Source: Symsagittifera roscoffensis (taxonomy: Eukaryota > Xenacoelomorpha > Acoela > Convolutidae). From it: a stretch of DNA of 64,000 bases. The translations under genes were made by a program, and so were the position numbers. Below, in pieces: positions 10,466 to 22,082 of the stretch. How positions within the stretch are numbered: position 1 is the first letter of the stretch; each line of letters begins with the position of its first letter. The stretch spans positions 62,001-126,000 of the forward strand of contig NW_026971079.1 of the NCBI RefSeq assembly GCF_963678635.1. Reading direction: 5' to 3'. The notes below the pieces were generated by a model. It was given only the letters and a program-made list of their open reading frames with translations, was not told where the DNA came from and made no database searches.

Positions 10466-12696
10466 CTATTTGTAAGCAGAACAGGCGGAAACATGGTGGT
10501 CCATCGAGTAACAATTCGCACATGATCTCCTCTTATCCATGTCGTCACGAGGTCTGTACCAACTGGAGTTCGCGCCAGTGTTTGTTCCGCTGTAGTTGCC
10601 ATAATTGCTGTAACGGTTTTGCGCCCTCGGCTTTATGAGCACGTACTCACGCGACTCCATACGCAAATCATCGGGCGTGGGTACCTGGTCAAGCGACAGG
10701 GTGAAGTGTGTGGCTAGCATGGTTTTCAGCTCGTCACTCTTTACTCCATCCATGAACTTCGAGGCAATCGCTAAGTTCCGCTCCGTTCTTCTCTCATCGG
10801 GATTGCTTCTCCTTCTGAGTAATTCAAGGTCGTCCAAAAACTTGTCTATGAATTTGTCATCTCTTTGACGCCTCTTTTCGAACTTCACCATAGCCTGATG
10901 CCCTTGTACTCCAGAGCCAAAACGGTTCAGCAGGATGTCGAATATCTTGCGAGCGCTGTCTCGCTCATTGGCCCTTTTCGCCATCACACAATTTAGGGAG
11001 GTACCCTCCAGGTTGCTTGTCGGTGCGCTGCATTCCTGTTTCTTTGAGAGCGTCTCTTCTTCAAAGTGCAACTTCATCACCTCTATCTCGTCTTTGTATG
11101 ATTTCCGCTTTTTGAGTGTCCTTCTCGACCTCTCTCCTCACTCGGTTGACTTCGAGAGCTTGGTGATGAATGTTTCGAGAGATCTATTCAGAGGCTCAAA
11201 CATCGAAGCATACATCGTTGTGTCCTGCGAGAACGCAGTCAGATCTGGCACTGATCTGACTTGAGATACAGTGGGCAATCTTGTCTCCGGGGTGACTCCC
11301 CCCTCCGGCGGGACCGGGTTTGTCCAACCTGGCCTTGATGGCGCTGCCCTGGGCCGCTCCCTGTGCTTAGATTCGTAATTCTTTCTCAAACTTTGCTGGG
11401 CCCCGGCATAGCTGCATGCTCTATCTCCATCATTTGCCTGGCGTGAGCGCTCCCTTGGGGCGGAACGCTCCTCCCGAATGCTCCCTTTTAAGATCTCGTC
11501 AAGCTTCCGCATCATCAGGTCAGATTTGGCATCTAACCTTTTCTCCAGGCTAGTCATCGTATGAGCAAAGGTATTGTCGTGATCGTTCAATAATCGCTCG
11601 ATCTCTCTTGTCATCCTAACCTCTCTTCCCTCTGACTCCTTGTTTGCCTGGGCCAAACTCTCCGCCAGGCTTTGATCGGTGTTGCAAACCAATTGAGCCT
11701 GATCGATTCTCGCCTGCGACTTCACGTGTGTCAGTTCATCTCGCAATTTCTTTTGACCCTGGTGAGCTCTCTCCTCGACTCGATCTATTCTCTTAGTCAT
11801 GTCCCGTCGCAGTTCTTCCAGGCCTGTCATTACGCCAGCAAACATATCACTTATATTGCCAGCCGCCCCCGATGCCGGGGTTAGACCCAGAGAAGATGAG
11901 GTCAACTGCGGTTGCAGCCTGATACTCGATGACGCACCGCCCTTTTGCTTGCCCATCGACATCATCAACCTGCTGAACGTCGAGGATACTCCCACTGTTA
12001 TCCCATCAGACATGGGCCTGGTCGGCGAGTTGGACACGCCTTCCTGCTCATGTCGTTCCTTGGGCACGGCGTGAAGTCCACATCCGGATGGATTATCTCT
12101 GGATGGTCATACCTGGAAGATAGACCTTCAGTTTGTAGTGACGCCATGCGCTCATCATACAAAGACTTCCAGCTTTTCTTGGCCTTCGAACCCGGTTGTT
12201 CTTCACTCGGGCTTATACTCGACATCATCGCATTCTTGCTCTGCTTGACCAGAGATTATTGTTCCTTTCTCCACTTATGAGTCTTAGTCTCTGATTTGGA
12301 CATTCCCCTGAACAGCACTTCTTCTCGCGGTTCGACCTCGGAATGCTCCGAGGCCTCTTCCGTCCTTTCGACTTCCTCCCGTTCGAGGTCCTCAACTGGC
12401 TCAAAGTCGGGTCGGAGGGGCGTTTGTTCCCCTTCGTAGAAGGGGTCCACAACCCCCTTAGCTCGCCGGTCCGACCTCGGCATTTCGCCCTGATAACGAT
12501 CGAGGTTCTTCTCGCTTCTTAGTTTCATTCCGCTCACTGAAAGATCAGCTTGACCTTTAGTTGATTCATTGTCAGCAAAAACGTCGGAAGCGCTGCTAAA
12601 CGAAGATTGGCTACGCCTAGTTTTAAACTTTCGCGTGCTTCCCTTGCTCAGCCTGGGAATCTTAGTAGGCAATCCTAACGAGTCTCTACGTTGCAT
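10466..12696 (-). pseudogene. Gypsy Gag: capsid region and CCHC zinc knuckle
   Basis: The likely start is the ATG at 12696. In the duplicated copy at 17.6 kb an in-frame stop lies just upstream of the equivalent ATG. The N-terminal part (to a stop at 12256) is basic then acidic. After a frameshift near 12060 follows a coiled-coil region (about 11850-11450: LEELRRDMTKRIDRVEER). A stop at 11138 precedes the capsid-like helical region (10466-11080), which ends in CANCYSMDHHVSAC, a CX2CX4HX4C nucleic-acid-binding knuckle. At least three lesions are visible. Confidence 0.75.
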
Positions 12697-13640
12697 ATTT
12701 TGTAATAAATAGTAATTTTCGTACAAATTAATGGCAATGCACACGTACCGCAAGTAAGTTCAAATTAATTTACTTAACGCTGCCTATTCGGCTTCTTCAA
12801 TATCAAAAATGTTCCTTAGATTTCTTGGTGATGATTTTAGTGACTCAGCTAAGGTTACACACAAGGCTTGCTTAGTATTAAGATAATGCTAACTCCACCC
12901 AGTTGCCTAGCATAATAGTATCGCAAAATTTTCACAAGATATAGTCAGTACACAGAACACAATTGATAATCAGATAAGAATATCCTACAGGTGACAGCGA
13001 CCTTTCTTCAGTATCAATTTCACCGCCCCACTTGTGTCAAATTACTGCTTTGTTAAAATCAAACAATTTTTTTTTAAAGCAGTGATGATTCAGGAATAGA
13101 TAAATAAAACTTATTCTTAAAGAAAAAGACTTCCCTCAATCGGAACACTCCAAAAGAACGAAGCCCAGGACACTGACTCTCAAGTGAGTGTGTATTTGCG
13201 TAATACACTCACCGAGGCGTTCTTTTAGGTATCCTGCGATCGCCCGAGCTGTCCTACTAAGTAGCTCAAGGCAACCTGTGATCGAAAATTTCTAAAGTCT
13301 ATGAAAAAGCTCCCCCACACCCGGGACGCCCCAAGTGCACGAGAGCAGGGAACAACTTTTCTTCTCAAGTGAGTGTGTATTTGCTTAACACACTCAACGA
13401 GGTCTTCTTTTATGTGTTCCCGGATTGCCCGAGCTTTCCTTTTCCTATTAAGTAGCTCAAGGCAACCACACAATCAAAATAAAAAAAAAAAAATTTGGTT
13501 CGGGTACTTCTGACAGACCCGATCTAGAATCCAAAGTTGATCACGAATCTCCAAATCAAATGGGCTCCTGTGATCCTAATATGCACACCCGTTGGTTTTT
13601 GACCTTTTATTCCGATTCTAAATGGATATTTTAGTTGCTC
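12697..13640. other. Untranslated leader or LTR-like block upstream of gag, copy 1
   Basis: No gene is visible. Relative to the minus-strand gypsy element this is where the 5-prime leader and LTR should lie. It contains two related sub-blocks (about 13117-13260 and 13285-13470), each with CTCAAGTGAGTGTGTATTTG followed by CCCGAGCT...AAGTAGCTCAAGGCAA. The whole block recurs at about 17640-18600. LTR ends were not located. Confidence 0.5.
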
Positions 13641-14240
13641 AAATTGCCCCAGAAGGTACCCCTAAATTTTCAATAAGGAGGGTTGTTAAGAGGCTCAAGT
13701 CACTCCGGAGGGTTACTTCGGAGGGTTGCTAAGAGACTTAGTTTACCTCGGAGGGTTGTAAGGGAGGGTTTCTTAATCACCCAAGTTACTTCGGAGGGTC
13801 CCCTTAAGCTCACTAAGGAGGTTCAATAGGAGGCTTAATACGCTCAGGAGGGTTACCTCCGAGGGTTCCTTCAAAATTTCAAAATTTTCGTATCTCACTT
13901 TGAAGGTTCTCCTACTAGTCTCAGAAAGTGTCAAAACAAGCTAAATTCTCTGTGGGGGGTTGTTTTAACTTCTTCGGAGGGTCTCGAGGAAAATTTCCAC
14001 TAAGGACGGTTGTTAAGAATCTTAGCTGACTGCCGAGGGTTACTTCGTAGGGTTCCCCAAAAATCAAGAAAACGGGTTATTCTACCGCGGTCTAACTGAC
14101 TTATGGGGTCTAACTGCCTTAAAACCAGGTTGGCTGACACGGTCAACCTTCCCAGTAGGATAAAAAGGTGATCTCGTAAAATTTTCTGCCGCTCGGAGGG
14201 TTCCCTAAAATTTGGACCCTCCGAACCCACAAGTTCTAAA
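13641..14240. repeat. CGGAGGGTT-rich interspersed short repeats, copy 1
   Basis: Over about 600 bp the word (C)GGAGGGT(T) occurs a dozen or more times at irregular 10-45 bp spacing, often as CGGAGGGTTACTTCGGAGGG. Between the words lie AAGAGGCTTA/AAGAGACTTA-type spacers. The array recurs at about 18600-19140. It is not a simple fixed-period satellite. Confidence 0.75.
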
Positions 14241-14379
14241 AACATTTTCTTTTCCGAGATTATCAACCCAAAAACGGTTGCGGTCCAGGAAAATGGTCAA
14301 AAACCTCGAAATATGGTACCAAAATTATCCCAATCGCTTGGCTAGTCTTTGAGAAATCGCCAAAAACGCGTTCGTCAAA

Positions 14380-15645
14380 ATGGCCTTTTTTCACCACCTA
14401 TACAGGTTCTGAAAATTTTTTCCGCAATTCCTAGTGAAAGTGCCTAAAAATAATTGAAACGAGCGTAGTATCCCAGTGCGGCACCGGAACAATTCAAAAA
14501 CCGGACCAAAATTGGTTTGGAAACAAAAATTTGGCCAAAAACTATCAAATTTGGACCCTCCGATTCCTTCCTTTTCCAATCTTTAAATCGTTAGCTCTAT
14601 CTGCGGAGCTAAGCGGAGGGTTACTCAAAAAACTCTCTGGTAACCGAGCATGTTATGCTAACACACTCCTAACGAAAAAAAATTTTATTGCTCTAACTCT
14701 AAAAACTCAAAAACTCGATCCCCAAAACAGATTGACAAAATTAGGAAAATTATCAAAATATTGATCGAAAAATTTTGTTTTTTCTAACTTCTACTGAATC
14801 CTTTTTCGCGCGGTTTCTTTAGTCAGGGGAATCGAACTAATTAGTAACTCCGTGTATAAAAGCTTTTTGCAGCTTGGAAAAGCTCGGGTATCCAAAATTT
14901 TGGGGGTCTACAGTTTGGTCAAAAATCAGTAATTTTCGGCAAAATAGGGGTGTTTCTCGGTTCTAAATAGGAGATAAGTAATATATAGTGCGGACAATAT
15001 TCTATTATTAGTCGTTAATGAATATTACTATATCCTCCTTTGCACCAAAATACCCGAATTAAGACCCTTAACTTGGAAATTCGCAATCGATTGAGGGTAC
15101 AATGGGATCGCACCAATCGTGCCCCCCACCACTTAGGTTTTAATGAAATAATACCCGAACGATACTAAAATTGTGTCAATGATACCGAACAGTCATTGTG
15201 GATGTTGTCCCTGATGTCACTGTTGGGTCTGGAACACGTCGGTCAGCTTGCCACTATACCCTCCGGTCACCGGCAAAATCACCATTAACGTGCTTAAATA
15301 CTCAAATAACACTCAAGGGAGGGTACCTAACCCGCCACCAAAACACTCAATCTTTCTATCAGAAATGATATAAATCAATCTGAAACAACAACAAATAGGA
15401 AGGTCAGATCACATCTCGTCCGGAAACAACATATAAACTGTCACTTTATGTTTTTTTTTGTTTTTGGTCTTTTTTGGATTTTTTACTGTTTTTTGCACTT
15501 TTTTCTTTTCAGATAATTATTTTTTTGGCTTTTTCTTGTTTATACACTTTTTTTGTTTGGTTTTACGCTTTCTCTTTAATTATTTTTGGTCCCGGGACCT
15601 TGGGATAAGCGGGCTCATGACTTCCCACCTAACCATCCGGCCCCC
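14380..15645. other. Segment present only in the first leader copy
   Basis: This is about 1.27 kb with no coding signal, ending in a T-rich stretch (about 15455-15590). The second copy runs straight from ATGGCCTTTTTTCACCA (near 19300) to TTTTCGGTGTTAAC (near 19325), the sequences that flank this segment here. It is therefore an insertion in copy 1 or a deletion in copy 2. No inverted termini or target duplication are obvious. Confidence 0.6.
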
Positions 15646-17384
15646 GGAATTTTCGGTGTTAACTAGGCTAAAAAGCTAAATAGTACTAGGAGGAGGGTAC
15701 GCACCTTCCCCCTAGTACAACAAAGGTTACTAAGGCCTATAACTTGGGCTGAAACGTTTGCTGATCATGATGGTCTCGTGCCTTTAACAGGTCCACCCAA
15801 AAGCGCCATAAAAACGTCTATGTAACATTCGCCTAAATACTACACATTGACGGAGCTTAGAAAAAGTACCTATTAACGACTGGCCGACGTCAGTTACCTA
15901 AATTCTAATCGTCTTTCCTCGTCTCGACCTAGCCAGTTGATTTTCTGGTCTGTCTAGGGCTAAGTAAAAAGTTACTATTTTTAGGCCATCAGTCAAACGA
16001 CTTTTAATCAGCTTTCGTTTACATGCGAACACAACCACATAGCTGGGTCTCGGATCCTCAGACTACGTGATTGCTACTAAAAACACGGCTCGAATATCCT
16101 ATTTTACTATGTTTTTGGTGAAAGTTCTTTAATCAATCCATTGGAGATAGATTGACCCTTTCCTCTTTCTAGCTACTCATATTCTAAAGTATCAAACAAT
16201 ACCGGTGTTAATTCAAATGTCTATGGCATCAGAGTAGCTAAAATGTCAGTTTATTATAGTCCTTCACCATATACTGTCTCTGGGGGGCCGAGCCTCCGCT
16301 TCCGTGTTTTCACTGTAATAACGTCGTTATTACTCCCAATTCGTGGCACGGGAGGGTACTGCTCTCTACTTCTTCCGTCTGTCGTCACCATTTAGATGTC
16401 TTATCGTGCGTGGTCGTCACGATTAGAGGCTTCGTTTTTTCTTACGTTCCCGTTCGACTGTTTTTCACTATTTCAGCTGTTGTTCTGTTTTTTGTCACTT
16501 TCTGGCTCAAAATGGCCGTTTTTGATTTTCTGAGAAATGTGACGTCATAAATCGAATTTTTGAAAATTAAAATTTCCGAATTTTCCAACCCTCCTTTGCA
16601 ACACTTTTTTATCACTTAGGCCTCTTTTTCTAATTTCGTGTCGTGCCGGAAGGTTGCTCTGTGCCAATCTGGCAAACTGGCACAACCAGCAGACGAAGGA
16701 GCAACGCACCATTTCGAACGTACCGGCGAAAATTGCGGTCATTGGATTTCGTGTGGATATCGATCAGGGTTACGAAGGATATTCGATCGATGGATTTCTA
16801 TTGCGGTTTCTGCGCGGCTGAAAAATTCAAAACGTTGAAGACTAAAATTACACATATAGAAAATAAATTAACCAAACCCCGTCCGATCCAGGAACAACCC
16901 TTTATATGGGGTACCTCCAATCCGGTGCAATTCACCCAACTTATCACACAAATCCAATCAGAGGAGCGGGAGAAAGAAAGACGAAGCAAAAACCTCATAG
17001 TACCAGAGAATATTGACTGCAAAATGAACGACGTAGAACTTCATTTGTGAAATCCTAAAAATCAATATTGTACCGCCAGCGACCAAGCCCAGTACTACCA
17101 GAATAACTAGGAAAAACAAATCCCAGGTCATCAAAATAACGTTCGAAGAAATTAAAAACAATCAAGAGGTCCTTAAAAATTCCATGAAACTTCAAGAAAC
17201 TTTACCTGGGGTCTACATAAACCCAGATCTTACACAACTAGAACAACATGCACAATTCCTGCTTAGACTCGAGCTAAAAAGTAAACGGGTGGAGTTCCCA
17301 GGCAAAAAATGGAAGATCGCTAAGAATTTAGTAGTAGAGATGGAGCAATGACTAGCGAGCAAACCCCTCTCGTTAACAAGGGTC
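15646..17384 (+). mobile_element. LINE-A non-LTR retrotransposon, copy 1 (5-prime part only)
   Basis: About 1.7 kb is shared with 19311-21060 and 25756-27250. It has a long untranslated part and then an ORF1 start region (about 16640-17345) with KTKITHIENKLTKP (coiled-coil-like) and EREKERRSKNLIV. It stops abruptly near 17385, where sequence switches to a second copy of the gypsy gag start. The rest of the LINE is missing here, so this is a truncated duplicate. Confidence 0.65.
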
Positions 17385-17633
17385 CACAAGCACCTCGCTC
17401 GCCGAGCCGACCTCGGCACTTCGCCCTTGATTACCATCGAGGTTCTTCTCGCTTCTTAGTTTCATTCCGCTCACTGAAAGATCAGCTTGACCTTTAGTTG
17501 ATTCATTGTCAGCAAAAACGTCGGAAGCGCTGCTAAACAAAGATTGGCTACGCCTAGTTTTAAACTTAAGCGTGCTTCCCTTGCTCAGCCTGGGAATCTT
17601 AGTAGTCAGTCCTAACGCGTCTCTACGCTGCAT
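17385..17633 (-). pseudogene. Fragment of gypsy Gag N terminus (second copy)
   Basis: On the minus strand from the ATG at 17633 the protein reads as in the gag at 12696: MQRRD, TKIPRLSKGS, SASDVFADNESTKGQADLS. It breaks off at about 17385, where it joins LINE-A sequence near the word AAGGGTCCACAA. In this copy a stop lies just upstream of the ATG, which supports this ATG as the real gag start. Confidence 0.8.
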
Positions 17634-19310
17634 ATTTTGTAATCAATAGTAATATTCGTACAAATTAATGGCAATGCACACGTACCGCAATTAAGTTCAA
17701 ATTAATTTACTTAACGCTGCCTACTCGACTGTTTCAATATCAAAAATGTTCCTTAGATTTCTTGGTGATGATATTAGTGACTCAGCTAAGGTTGCACACA
17801 GGGCTTGCTTAATTTTAAGATAATGCTAACTCCACCCAGTTGCCTAGTATAACAGTATCGCTAAATTTTCACAAGATATAGTCAGTACACAAAACACAAT
17901 TGATAATCAGATAAGAATATCCTACAGGTGACAGCGACCTTTCTTCAATATCAATTTCACCGCCACACTCGTGTCAATTCACTGCTTTGTTAAAATCAAA
18001 CAATTTTTTGTAAAAAGGCAGTGACGATTCAGGAATAGATAAATAAAACTTAGTCTTAAAGAAAAAGACTTCCCTCAATCGGAACACTCCAAAAGAACGA
18101 AGCACAGGACACTGCCTCTCAAGTGAGTGTGTATTTGCCTAATACACTCACCTCACCGAAGCCTTCTTTTAGGTGTCCTGCGATTGCCCGAGCTGTCCTA
18201 CTAAGTAGTTCAAGGCAATCTGTGATCGAAAAATTCTAAAGTCTATGAAAAAGCTCCCCCACACCCGGGACGCCCCAAGTGCACGAGAGCAGGGAACAAC
18301 TTTTCTTCTCAAGTGAGTGTGTATTTGCTTAATACACTCACCGAGGTCTTCTTATATGTGATCACGGATTGCCCGAGCTTTCCTATTAAGTAGCTCAAGG
18401 CAACCACACAACCAAAATAAATTTCAAAAAAAAATTTGGTTCGGGTACCTCTGACCGACCCAATCTAGAATCCAAAATTGACCACGAATCTCCGAGTCAA
18501 ATGGGCTCCTGTGATCCTAATATGCACGGCCGTTGGTAGTTCACCTTTTATTCCGATTCTAAATGGATATTTTAGTTGCTCAAATTGCCCCAGAAGGTAC
18601 ACCTAAATTTTCAATAGGGAGGGTTGTTAAGAGGCTCAAGTCACTCCGGAGGGTTACTTCGGAGGGTTGCTAAGAGACTTAGTTTACCTCGGAGGGTTAT
18701 AAGGGAGGGTTTCTTAATCACCCAAGTTACTTCGGAGGGTCCCCTTAAGCTCACTAAGGAGGTTCAATAAGAGGCTTAATACGCTCCGGAGGGTTACTTC
18801 GGAGGGTTCCTTCAAAATTTCAGAAGGGTCTCCTACTAGTCTCAGAAGGTGTCAAAACCAGCTAAATTCTCTGTGGAGGGTTGTTTTAACTTCTTCGGAG
18901 GGTCTCGTGGAAAATGTCCACCAAGGAGGGTTGTTAAGAAGCTTAGCTGACTCCGGAGGGTTACTTCGGAGGGTTCCCCAAAAACAAGAAAACGGGTTAT
19001 TCTACCGCGGTAAAGCCTCCGATTGCGGTCTAAGTGACCTAAAATCAGGTTGGCTGACACGTACAACCTTTTAGTAGGATAAAAAGGTGATCTTATAAAA
19101 TTTTCTGCCGCTCGGAGGGTTCCCTAAAATTTGGACCCTCCGAGCCAACAAATTCTAAAAAAAAAAATCTTTTCCGAGATTATCAACCCAAAAACGGTTG
19201 CAGTCCGGGATAGTGGTCCAAAACGTCAACTCATGGTACCAAAATTATCCCGGTCGGTTGGCTAGTCTTTGAGAAATCGCCAAAAACGCGTTCGTCAAAA
19301 TGGCCTTTTT
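17634..19310. repeat. Leader/LTR-like and CGGAGGG block, copy 2
   Basis: This is a near-collinear copy of 12697-14380. It includes the two CTCAAGTGAGTGTGTATTTG sub-blocks (about 18118 and 18308), the CGGAGGG array (about 18600-19140), and the end at ATGGCCTTTTTTCACCA near 19300. Small indels and substitutions separate the copies. No coding content is supported. Confidence 0.8.
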
Positions 19311-20119
19311 TCACCAACCCGGAGTTTTCGGTGTTAACCAGGTTAAAAAGCTAAATAGTACCAGGCGGAGGGTACGCACCTTCCCCCTAGTACAACAAAG
19401 GTTACTAAGGCCTATAACTCGGGCATACGCCCGGAGCGGAGGATTCGTCGCTGAAACGTTTGCTGATCATGATGGTCTCGTGCCTTTAACAGGCCCAACC
19501 AAGAGCGCCATAAAAACGTCTATGTAACATTCGCCCAAATACTACACAGTGACGGAGCGTAGAAAAAGTACCTATCAACGACTGGCCGACGTCAGTTACC
19601 TAGATTCTAATCGCTTTTCACCGTCTCGACCTAGCCAGTTGATTTTCTGGTCTGTCTAGGGCTAAGTAAAAAGTTACTATTTTTAGGCCATCAGTCAAAC
19701 GACTTTTAATCAGCTTTCGTTTACATGCAAACACAACCACATAGCTGGGTCTCGGATCCTCAGACTACGTGATTGCTACTAAAAACACGGCTCGAATATC
19801 CTATTTTACTATGTTTTTGGTGACAGTTCTATAATAAATCCATTGGAGATGGATTGACCCTTTCCTCTTTCTAGCTACTCATATTCTAAAATATCAAACA
19901 CTACCGGTGTTAATTCAAATGCCTATGGCATCAGAGTAGCTGAAATGTCAGTTTATTATAGTCCTTCACCATATACTGTCTCTGGGGGGCCGAGCCTCCG
20001 CTTCCGTGTTTTCACTGTAATAACGTCGTTATTACTCCCAATTCGTGGCACGGGAGGGTACTGCTCTCTACTTCTTCCCCACTGAAGCCTCCTTTCGATC
20101 TGCCGTCTCCAATTAGCTG

Positions 20120-20148
20120 TCTTATCGTGCGTGGTTGTCACGATAAGA
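20120..20148. other. Conserved hairpin in LINE-A 5-prime region
   Basis: TCTTATCGTG and CACGATAAGA form a perfect 10 bp stem around a 9-base loop. Copies at about 16399-16427 and 26289-26317 keep the loop, with at most one stem mismatch each. It may be a structured RNA element or simply an inherited feature. Confidence 0.6.
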
Positions 20149-20404
20149 GGCTTCGTTTTTTGTTACATTCCCGTTCGACTGTTTTTCACTATTTCAACTG
20201 TTGTTCTGTTTTTTGTCACTTTCTGGCTCAAAATGGCCGTTTTTGATTTTCTGAGAAATGTGACGTCACAAATCGAATTTTTGAAAATTAAAATTTCAGA
20301 ATTTTCCAACCCTCCTTTGCAACACTTTTTTTATCACTTAGGCCTCTTTTTCTAAATTCGTGTCGTGCCGGAAGGTTGCTCTGTGCCAATCTGGCAAAAT
20401 GGCA

Positions 20405-21059
20405 CAACCAGCAGACGAAGGAGCAACGCACCATATCGAATGTACCGGCGAAAATTGCGTCATTGGATTCCGTGTGGATACCGACCATGGTTACGAAGGA
20501 TTTTCGACCGATGGATTTCTATCGCGGCTGAAAATTTCAGAAAGTTGGAGACTAAGATTACAAATATAGAAAATAAATTAACCAAACCCCGTCCGAACGG
20601 ATCCAGGAACAATCATTTATATGGGGTACCTCCAATCCGGAGCAATCCACCCAACGTATCACACAGATCCAATCAGAGGAGCGGGAGAAAGAAAGACGAA
20701 GCAAAAACCTCATAGTATCAGGGAACATTGACGCCAAAATGAACGACGAAGAATTTGTTTGTGAAATCCTAAAAATCACGAATGTAACGCCAGCGACCAA
20801 GCCGAGTACTACCAGAATAACTAGAAAAAACAAATCCCAGGTCATCAAAAAAACGTTCGAAGAAATTAAAAACAATCAAGGGGTCCTTAAAAATTCCATG
20901 AAACTTCAAGAAACTTTACCTGGGGTCTACATAAACCCAGATCTTACACAACTAGAACAACATGCACAATTCCTGCTTAGACTCGAGCTAAAAAGTAAAC
21001 GGGTGGAGTTCTCAGGTAAAAAATGGAAGATCGCAAAGAATTTAGTAGTAGAGATGTAG
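20405..21059 (+). pseudogene. LINE-A ORF1-like protein (copy 2)
   Basis: Frames spread over this interval give MAQPADEGATHHIECTGENC, then a coiled-coil-like KLETKITNIENKLTKP, then EREKERRSKNLIVSGNID. The frame from 20739 ends with LPGVYINPDLTQLEQHAQF and LRLELKSKR. The last block resembles the C-terminal end of ORF1 RNA-binding proteins of several LINEs (INPDLT..E...Q..LR.ELK). At least two frameshifts separate the pieces. Confidence 0.55.
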
Positions 21060-21074
21060 CAATACCTAGCGAGC

Positions 21075-21996
21075 AAACCCCTCTCCTTAACGACATCGAA
21101 CATAGAAGAGGTTGAAAACACTATAAAACTTAATCATGACCTCATTACAAACTCAGAAATTATCTTACTTATCGAATTTTCTTCAACAAACGAGCTGCAT
21201 ATAACGAACTTCAATACATTTAACCGCCTCGCCATTAGAAACCCCAGAGGACGACCGTCCGGTGGATTGACTATTGCATGCACGAAAAAACTCGATATCG
21301 TATCGAAAGTGCTTTACTCTAGTGACAATACTCTCTCTATAGCTTTCCAAAGTCCCCCAATTGATTTATCCTTTTGCTATTTTCCCCCAGATACCCATCT
21401 GAATACAATTATCAATTATTGAGGAACTTGACAATATCATAACAAGCATCAATTCTCATGTTTCTATAATGGCTGGAGGTTTCAATTGTAGAACTGATTC
21501 AGGGACAAGAAGCCTTTCTTTGGTTGAATACTTCTCTTGTTATAATTATCAATGCACTAATGATTTTAATGAAGCCACGTTTGAGAGCGGGATTGTAAGA
21601 AGCATCATTGATCTTATTTTCATTAATAGTCTTACACATATTCTTTCAAGCTGCGAAGTTATCCCAAGCCATATTACTAAACACCATGGAGTCAAAACGA
21701 CATTCAAAATTAAGCACCAGAGAAACATGACTGCATGCGGACCGGTAAGAAAGGTGGAACTCAACAAGCTGAAATCTCTCATAGTCCCCTTCAAAAGTCA
21801 AAATCTTGCAAAAATGCACCTCGACGAAATCTATAATAGCCTTTCCACAGCAATGCAACCGTCACAGTCAACTCGAAAGACCAGGAAATCCCCAATCTGG
21901 ATCGATAGATCATTGTATCTTATGTTAACAAAAGTGAAGGAACTATATAGATCACAGGAATGGGAACCCTACAAAATTCTGAGAAAAATTTACTAG
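21075..21996 (+). pseudogene. LINE-A AP-endonuclease region (copy 2)
   Basis: Reading across frames gives TFNRLAIRNPRGRPSGGL, IMAGGFNCR (the usual GDFN with Asp changed to Gly in this copy; copy 3 at 27640 keeps GDFNCR), and RSIIDLIFINS (the SxIDLIF block of LINE endonucleases). This is an apurinic-endonuclease-like domain that nicks target DNA. It is broken by stops near 21055 and frameshifts. Confidence 0.65.
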
Positions 21997-22082
21997 AAAA
22001 CATGTGAATACAAAAAGCGCCAACTCGAGATGGACAGGGAGAAGGCCATTATTTTGGCCGCTGAAGACGACAAATCTTTAAT

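Larger units (their letters stand above)
2670..12696 (-). mobile_element. Ty3/gypsy-type LTR retrotransposon, heavily decayed
   Basis: Read on the minus strand, the domain order is Gag with a CCHC knuckle, aspartic protease (LLDTGA), reverse transcriptase (YVDD), RNase H, then integrase (zinc-binding module, catalytic D-D-E, GPY/F-like C terminus). Integrase last is the Ty3/gypsy order, not copia. Every gene is broken by stops or frameshifts, and the integrase 3-prime region is duplicated in tandem. No pair of flanking LTRs was identified by eye. A second copy of its gag start lies at 17.39-17.63 kb, inside a larger duplication. The element cannot be autonomous as it stands. Confidence 0.85.

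Noticed and set aside
13641-14240. CRISPR-like or fixed-period satellite array
   Set aside because: Spacing between the CGGAGGG words is irregular, spacers are not unique units of constant length, and the context is a eukaryotic retroelement.
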